From positions 1-31,086 of IMG/VR virus record IMGVR_UViG_3300031576_000589: DNA of 31,086 nt; one strand, given 5' to 3'. Each line of letters starts with the position of its first letter. Within the stretch, counting starts at the first letter, position 1. A program made the translations under genes and the position numbers. Under the pieces are notes generated by a model. That model saw only the letters and a program-made list of their open reading frames with translations. It was not told where the DNA came from and did no database searches. This DNA comes from a virus. Of this stretch, positions 27,668 through 31,086 are shown one piece after another.

Positions 27668-28135
27668 ATGGCACAAGCAAACTTGTTATGTGTTTGGACA
27701 AAAAAAGAAGTAGCCCGACTAAAGGAACATTTAAATGAAGACCTAGACAAGTTGGTTAATGTACTGCCTAGTCACTCGCGCAGGTCAATTTATAGAAGGG
27801 CTATGCGATTAGGTCGGGAAGTAAATAAAAAACGTGGCCGCGGCTATAAAGATCCAAGTGGACGAGTACGTTATACATATAAGGGTAAACGATTTTATGA
27901 ACATAGACTCCTTATGGAATTATTCTTACGGCGTAAACTTAAAAAAGAGGAAGTTGTTCACCACATAGATATGGATCCAGAAAATAATGTTATAGAGAAT
28001 TTACATTTATTTAAGAACGGAGAAGCGCATTCAGAAGCCCACAGATCGCTAGAGCGGCTTATTAAGCATTTGCTTAAGCGTCGAATTATTAAATTTGCAA
28101 AATATAAAGGTATTTACGAAATGTATAGTATATAA
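27668..28135 (+). CDS. free-standing HNH endonuclease, 155 aa
   Basis: SD AAGGA 11 nt upstream, with a GGGGG run adjacent to the ATG. The N-terminus has a Trp-led HTH (VWTKKEVARLKEHL, SRRSIYRRAMRLGRE). The HNH motif follows: YEHRLLMELFL, VVHHIDMDPENNVIENLHLF, then AHSEAHR. This is the usual form of a phage homing HNH nuclease inserted between genes. It stands next to the tubulin gene and the palindrome. Confidence 0.8.
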   Translation: MAQANLLCVWTKKEVARLKEHLNEDLDKLVNVLPSHSRRSIYRRAMRLGREVNKKRGRGYKDPSGRVRYTYKGKRFYEHRLLMELFLRRKLKKEEVVHHIDMDPENNVIENLHLFKNGEAHSEAHRSLERLIKHLLKRRIIKFAKYKGIYEMYSI

Positions 28136-28149
28136 ACCGAGTAAAAAAT

Positions 28150-28566
28150 ATGTCTTTAGAAGATAGGCTTGTAGATTTATTAGGTAAACTTAATGCGATA
28201 ATGCCCGCATTTCAACAACTGAATAGTTTATCTGAAGAACAGGCTAGAATTAAACAAGAGATTTTAGAATTTCGTAAGCAATTAGAAAAAGATATAGAAA
28301 AAATCAAAGATCAGCTAGACGAAAACGGAAAACAGCTAATAGATTTACAACTGAATAAATTAGATAAAGTTACGTTTTTTCAAGACTTCGGAGTTCCTGA
28401 TTTAAAACGAGACTTAGAAGAACTGCAACAAGAGGTGCGAGATATGGCAAAAGAGTTTAAGAACAATGAGAAAGTCAAAGATAAGCGAATTTGGAAAATA
28501 ATTGAATTAGTTGTCGCCTCTGTTCTTGGATTAATAGGCGGCCTTATATCGACAAAATTATTATGA
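28150..28566 (+). CDS. 138-aa coiled-coil protein with C-terminal membrane anchor
   Basis: A long coiled coil (about 10-110) is followed by one span IIELVVASVLGLIGGLIS near the C-terminus. This is the layout of XhlA-like phage lysis or holin-associated proteins, but sequence identity cannot be checked. It overlaps the next gene by 4 bp (ATGA), so the two are coupled. Confidence 0.55.
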   Translation: MSLEDRLVDLLGKLNAIMPAFQQLNSLSEEQARIKQEILEFRKQLEKDIEKIKDQLDENGKQLIDLQLNKLDKVTFFQDFGVPDLKRDLEELQQEVRDMAKEFKNNEKVKDKRIWKIIELVVASVLGLIGGLISTKLL

Positions 28567-28973
28567 CTAAAAAAATATTGTTAGTTGATAATTCTGAATA
28601 TTTATTTCAGATGGTTAAAGAATTGCAATTAGATATAATAGCATATAAAGCCTCGTTAGACGAAGCATTGCATATACGATATGCCGCTGATTTAGTAATC
28701 ATAAACGACCACAAAGGTGCGCTTGTGGTAAATAAATTACGAAACGAGTGCGCTTATGTGCCTATAATATACATAGCTGAAAACTCTAAAAACAACGGGC
28801 TTAAATGTGAATTTGTTAAGTGTATATATAAGCCAACGACCCCAGACAAAATAAAAAACGCTGTGCAAGCGGCTTTAAACCTTTCGAGTAAATTAACCGA
28901 ATTAGATACGTCTATCCAAAAGCTTGATTCAGAAATTCGCACATGGGCTAAAAACCAAAGCAAAGCCGTTTAA
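28563..28973 (+). CDS. degenerate CheY-like receiver-domain protein, 136 aa
   Basis: The N-terminus MTKKILLVDNSEYLFQMV, ADLVIINDHKG and KCIYKPTTPDKI match the beta1, beta3 and beta5 edges of a response-regulator receiver. The phosphoacceptor position holds Asn48 (IIND) rather than Asp. The Thr/Ser switch position is Ile71, while Lys90-Pro91 is kept. A helical C-terminal tail (about 105-136) follows. It is therefore a pseudo-receiver, likely a protein-interaction module. Coupled to the preceding membrane-anchored coiled coil. Confidence 0.65.
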   Translation: MTKKILLVDNSEYLFQMVKELQLDIIAYKASLDEALHIRYAADLVIINDHKGALVVNKLRNECAYVPIIYIAENSKNNGLKCEFVKCIYKPTTPDKIKNAVQAALNLSSKLTELDTSIQKLDSEIRTWAKNQSKAV

Positions 28974-29026
28974 GCTTGCATTTTTTAGACTTTGTGCTTA
29001 AATAAGTAATATTTAAGGGAGACAGT

Positions 29027-29356
29027 ATGGAAAAATTAGTAGCATTAGCAGCGGCTGTTTTAGGTCTTATCGAAGTTCTTAAAGCATGGTTTCCTAACTT
29101 TATGAAAGGAAAAGAAGAACTGGTGGGTATGATTGCTGTTATGTGTTATGAAGTTATTAGCCAAGGTAAAGGCATAGCGTCATGGGACAAAGTTGGTATG
29201 GCTGGTATGTACTCAGTTGGCGCCGCAATAAGCGCCGGTGTTTTACACGACAAAGGCTATAATAAATTAATGCCTTTAGTTAAGAAAGTCTGGGCCAAAT
29301 TAATGGCTGTAAAGAACCGCATGCTGGAAGAAAAGAAAGCAGAAGAGAAGAAATAG
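29027..29356 (+). CDS. holin-like membrane protein, 109 aa
   Basis: SD AAGGGAG. Hydrophobic N-terminus (LVALAAAVLGLIEVLKAWF), a second hydrophobic segment (ELVGMIAVMCYEVI) and a Gly/Ala-rich third (GMAGMYSVGAAISAGVLHD), then a Lys/Glu tail. Two or three spans plus a charged C-terminus are typical of phage holins. Neighbouring lipoprotein and coiled-coil membrane protein support a lysis cluster, though no endolysin is seen here. Confidence 0.55.
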   Translation: MEKLVALAAAVLGLIEVLKAWFPNFMKGKEELVGMIAVMCYEVISQGKGIASWDKVGMAGMYSVGAAISAGVLHDKGYNKLMPLVKKVWAKLMAVKNRMLEEKKAEEKK

Positions 29357-29366
29357 TTTAGAGAAC

Positions 29367-29402
29367 TTAAGAGAGACTGCACTTTATAGCAGTTTCTCTT
29401 AA
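29367..29402 (+). other. 14-bp stem-loop upstream of the lipoprotein gene
   Basis: TTAAGAGAGACTGC (29367-29380) pairs with GCAGTTTCTCTTAA (29389-29402), one G-U, loop of 8. It ends just before the GGGGG SD at 29404. There is no T-run, so it is not a normal terminator; it may be an RNase or translation-control site. Confidence 0.6.
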
Positions 29403-29411
29403 TGGGGGAAA

Positions 29412-29951
29412 ATGAAATATTTTATAGTTTTGCTGGTGGTATTTACAGGGTGCGGCGTTACTAATTCAACCAGAAAATTAAACTACCAAAACTATGACGC
29501 CGCAATAAAAATTAATTCCAAAACTACAGACCCTGAAATTAAACAAGCATCTAAAGACATAGCAGAAAACAGCGCGGAAATATCCGAAGTTATAGGGTTA
29601 CCTGACCGCTTAGAACCCTATTCCCCAGAGACGTCTCATGCAGCTAGAGAAGAATCAAGACAAGAAAGAAATATATTGGATTCTATTGTTGGTTTTGTAT
29701 CTGACAACGCGGGGGCAACCGGCGGGGCCGGCGGCCTGTTATTCGGTGCCGCTATGTGGTTATTAAAACGGCGTTCAAAACAAAGACTTGTTTCTACTTA
29801 TCAAGGAGTAGAAAATATACTACCGCTAGTTCAAGACAAATCTAAAGCGTTTGATATATTAAGACAGACCCACTCAGCGTATAATGTTTATGCGGATATA
29901 AAACAAGAGTTGAAAACTCTTAAAGACAAAGGTATAGTATCGTCTAGATAA
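29412..29951 (+). CDS. lipoprotein with a second membrane segment, 179 aa
   Basis: SD GGGGGA. Signal peptide with lipobox: MKYFIVLLVVFTGCG, Cys14 as the lipidated residue. A polar helical region follows (about 20-95), then a Gly/Ala-rich hydrophobic segment (GGAGGLLFGAAMWLLKRR) and a charged C-terminal part. A lipoprotein after a holin-like gene is often a spanin or lysis accessory protein; the extra internal span makes this unusual. Confidence 0.65.
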   Translation: MKYFIVLLVVFTGCGVTNSTRKLNYQNYDAAIKINSKTTDPEIKQASKDIAENSAEISEVIGLPDRLEPYSPETSHAAREESRQERNILDSIVGFVSDNAGATGGAGGLLFGAAMWLLKRRSKQRLVSTYQGVENILPLVQDKSKAFDILRQTHSAYNVYADIKQELKTLKDKGIVSSR

Positions 29952-29971
29952 TAGTTTATAGGGGGAAAACA

Positions 29972-31086
29972 ATGATTTACAAAGACCAAATTCAAGATAT
30001 TTTAAATTTGTTAAGCGCAAATAAAACATATGGGAATAGTTTAAAAACCGAAGATAATGGTGATATTGATGTACCTCAAGATACGAGTAAAGAAAAACCA
30101 GCAAAATCTATGTATGTTCAAAAAGCTGATGCTTTATCCGAACTTGCGATGGTAACTATTTTAGACATTATTGGGACTGATGATAAGTTTGAGAATGTCG
30201 CTATTAAACAATTTAATCTAAACCGCGCAGATAATACAAAAACATTAATTAAGATTATAGAAAAAGGAGCGTCTGGTTTTTCGGACGAGCAAGATAAAAC
30301 AATAAGGGCTCACGCAATACTGTCTACTATAGATTTAAAACTTAAAGAAAAGGAAATTAGTAATGTTATTGCGTCTCTTCTTGAAAAAGCTCAACCTGCT
30401 TATATACATAAGATTGCTCTGTACACACTTGGAGAATTAGACGCAAAAAATAATATTAAAGAAATAGTAGCGATATTTTACCATTGGTCTATTTCTGATG
30501 CAGCTAAGCACAAAAATAATATAATAACAGCGCTTCGAGCATTAGGTAAACTAAAAGCAAAAAGCGCTCTTCCATATATAAAAAAAGCGGCCGAACATTT
30601 TGAAGATGATGTTGAATTACAAAAAGAAGCTAGTGAGACGTTATCTAAAATAGGCGGGGCGGCAAAAGAAGAACTAAAAGAACACAAAGACCGAATTCAA
30701 GATATTTTAAATTTGTTAAGCGAGGCGGACGACCAATACGAGGAATACCGGCTGGAAAATATAGCGGGTATGCATAAAGAACAAATGCTAGAGATATTTT
30801 CGTTAATTGATGAAACCAAAAAACAAAAGCAATATTCGCCTTACGCGATTTGTGACAAATTACGGCCTCCAAAAAGTTCCGAAGAAAACTATAAACGTTG
30901 TAAAGCAAAGGTAGCGGCACAATACGGCAAAAAAGAATCTATAGACGAAGCTCCTATATACGATGAAGCAGATTTAGAGTATGTGAAAACATTGTTGGGA
31001 AAAGGCACAGACCCAAAACGCATAATTAGTGTTATGCGAAAAGAAAAAGGGTGGGACGAAGCGTTTGCTTATGACTTATTACTTAC
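29972..31086 (+). CDS. HEAT-repeat-like protein, truncated by window end
   Basis: The ATG at 29972 has SD GGGGG (29961-29965); the frame is open to the last base (371 codons, no stop). Helical repeat pattern: ALYTLGELDAKNNIKEIV, ALRALGKLKAKSALPYIKKA, ASETLSKIGGAAKEEL, as in HEAT repeats. The first residues (KDQIQDILNLLS) reappear at codon 239 as KDRIQDILNLLS with matching DNA. HEAT proteins act as scaffolds for protein interaction. Probably a virion or assembly protein by position. Confidence 0.65.
   Translation, partial: MIYKDQIQDILNLLSANKTYGNSLKTEDNGDIDVPQDTSKEKPAKSMYVQKADALSELAMVTILDIIGTDDKFENVAIKQFNLNRADNTKTLIKIIEKGASGFSDEQDKTIRAHAILSTIDLKLKEKEISNVIASLLEKAQPAYIHKIALYTLGELDAKNNIKEIVAIFYHWSISDAAKHKNNIITALRALGKLKAKSALPYIKKAAEHFEDDVELQKEASETLSKIGGAAKEELKEHKDRIQDILNLLSEADDQYEEYRLENIAGMHKEQMLEIFSLIDETKKQKQYSPYAICDKLRPPKSSEENYKRCKAKVAAQYGKKESIDEAPIYDEADLEYVKTLLGKGTDPKRIISVMRKEKGWDEAFAYDLLL
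29981..30722 (+). repeat. 37-bp in-frame direct repeat inside the HEAT-like gene
   Basis: Copies at 29981-30017 and 30686-30722, one mismatch (A versus G), 705 bp apart and in the same reading frame. Recent internal duplication or recombination between modules. Confidence 0.8.

Overview
The window is a stretch of an AT-rich tailed double-stranded DNA phage (Caudoviricetes) or a closely related prophage. It carries a large terminase with the Walker A, Walker B and nuclease motifs, a small-terminase-like gene, a phage-type sigma factor, a lysis-like cluster, a tubulin/FtsZ-family GTPase, an ArdC-type anti-restriction protein, and many tightly packed small genes with Shine-Dalgarno (SD) sites. 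The standard bacterial code fits, because TGA is used as a coupled stop in several places (for example 8866-8868, 12850-12852 and 25885-25887). The host cannot be named from the sequence.

Layout. Bases 1-11234 form a leftward (minus-strand) early-type block: several small unknown or Cys-rich proteins, a broken homing-endonuclease-like gene, a VWA/metallopeptidase protein and its MoxR-type AAA+ ATPase partner (each interrupted by an intein), an ArdC-like protein and a polymerase-X-like nucleotidyltransferase. Bases 11235-11700 form a very AT-rich control region with four 14-bp tandem repeats, a 50-bp direct repeat, a hairpin and a consensus promoter; it is the best candidate for a replication origin or master switch. 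Bases 11697-14410 hold small genes on both strands (zinc-ribbon proteins, three small membrane proteins, a nuclease-like gene). From about 14437 a sigma70-like promoter starts a long rightward late-type block: sigma factor, small-terminase-like protein, unknown proteins, large terminase, small proteins, a WYL-like fusion, a tubulin homologue, an HNH endonuclease, a coiled-coil tail-anchored protein, a degenerate receiver-domain protein, a holin-like protein, a lipoprotein and a HEAT-repeat protein cut by the window end. Portal and major capsid genes were not recognised and may lie beyond 31086.

What stands out. (1) A 14-bp interrupted palindrome, TATAGA-NN-TCTATA, occurs 17 times between 187 and 14082 and not at all in the late block. 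It looks like the operator set of a phage regulator, and in several places its centre also supplies the SD of the next gene. (2) Four inteins occur in three genes. The first terminase intein is split over two adjacent reading frames, in frame but separated by a TGA stop and a new SD/TTG start, so the large terminase is predicted to be made in two pieces and joined by protein trans-splicing. (3) Regulatory architecture includes three leaderless-looking promoters, a leader-peptide/hairpin arrangement before the terminase, and a strong in-frame internal start inside the WYL-like gene. (4) A 146-bp IS200/IS605-type non-autonomous element lies in the late operon, with a 16-nt match to its hairpin near the tubulin gene. 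(5) The tubulin homologue and the receiver-domain protein each lack a residue normally needed for catalysis or phosphorylation.
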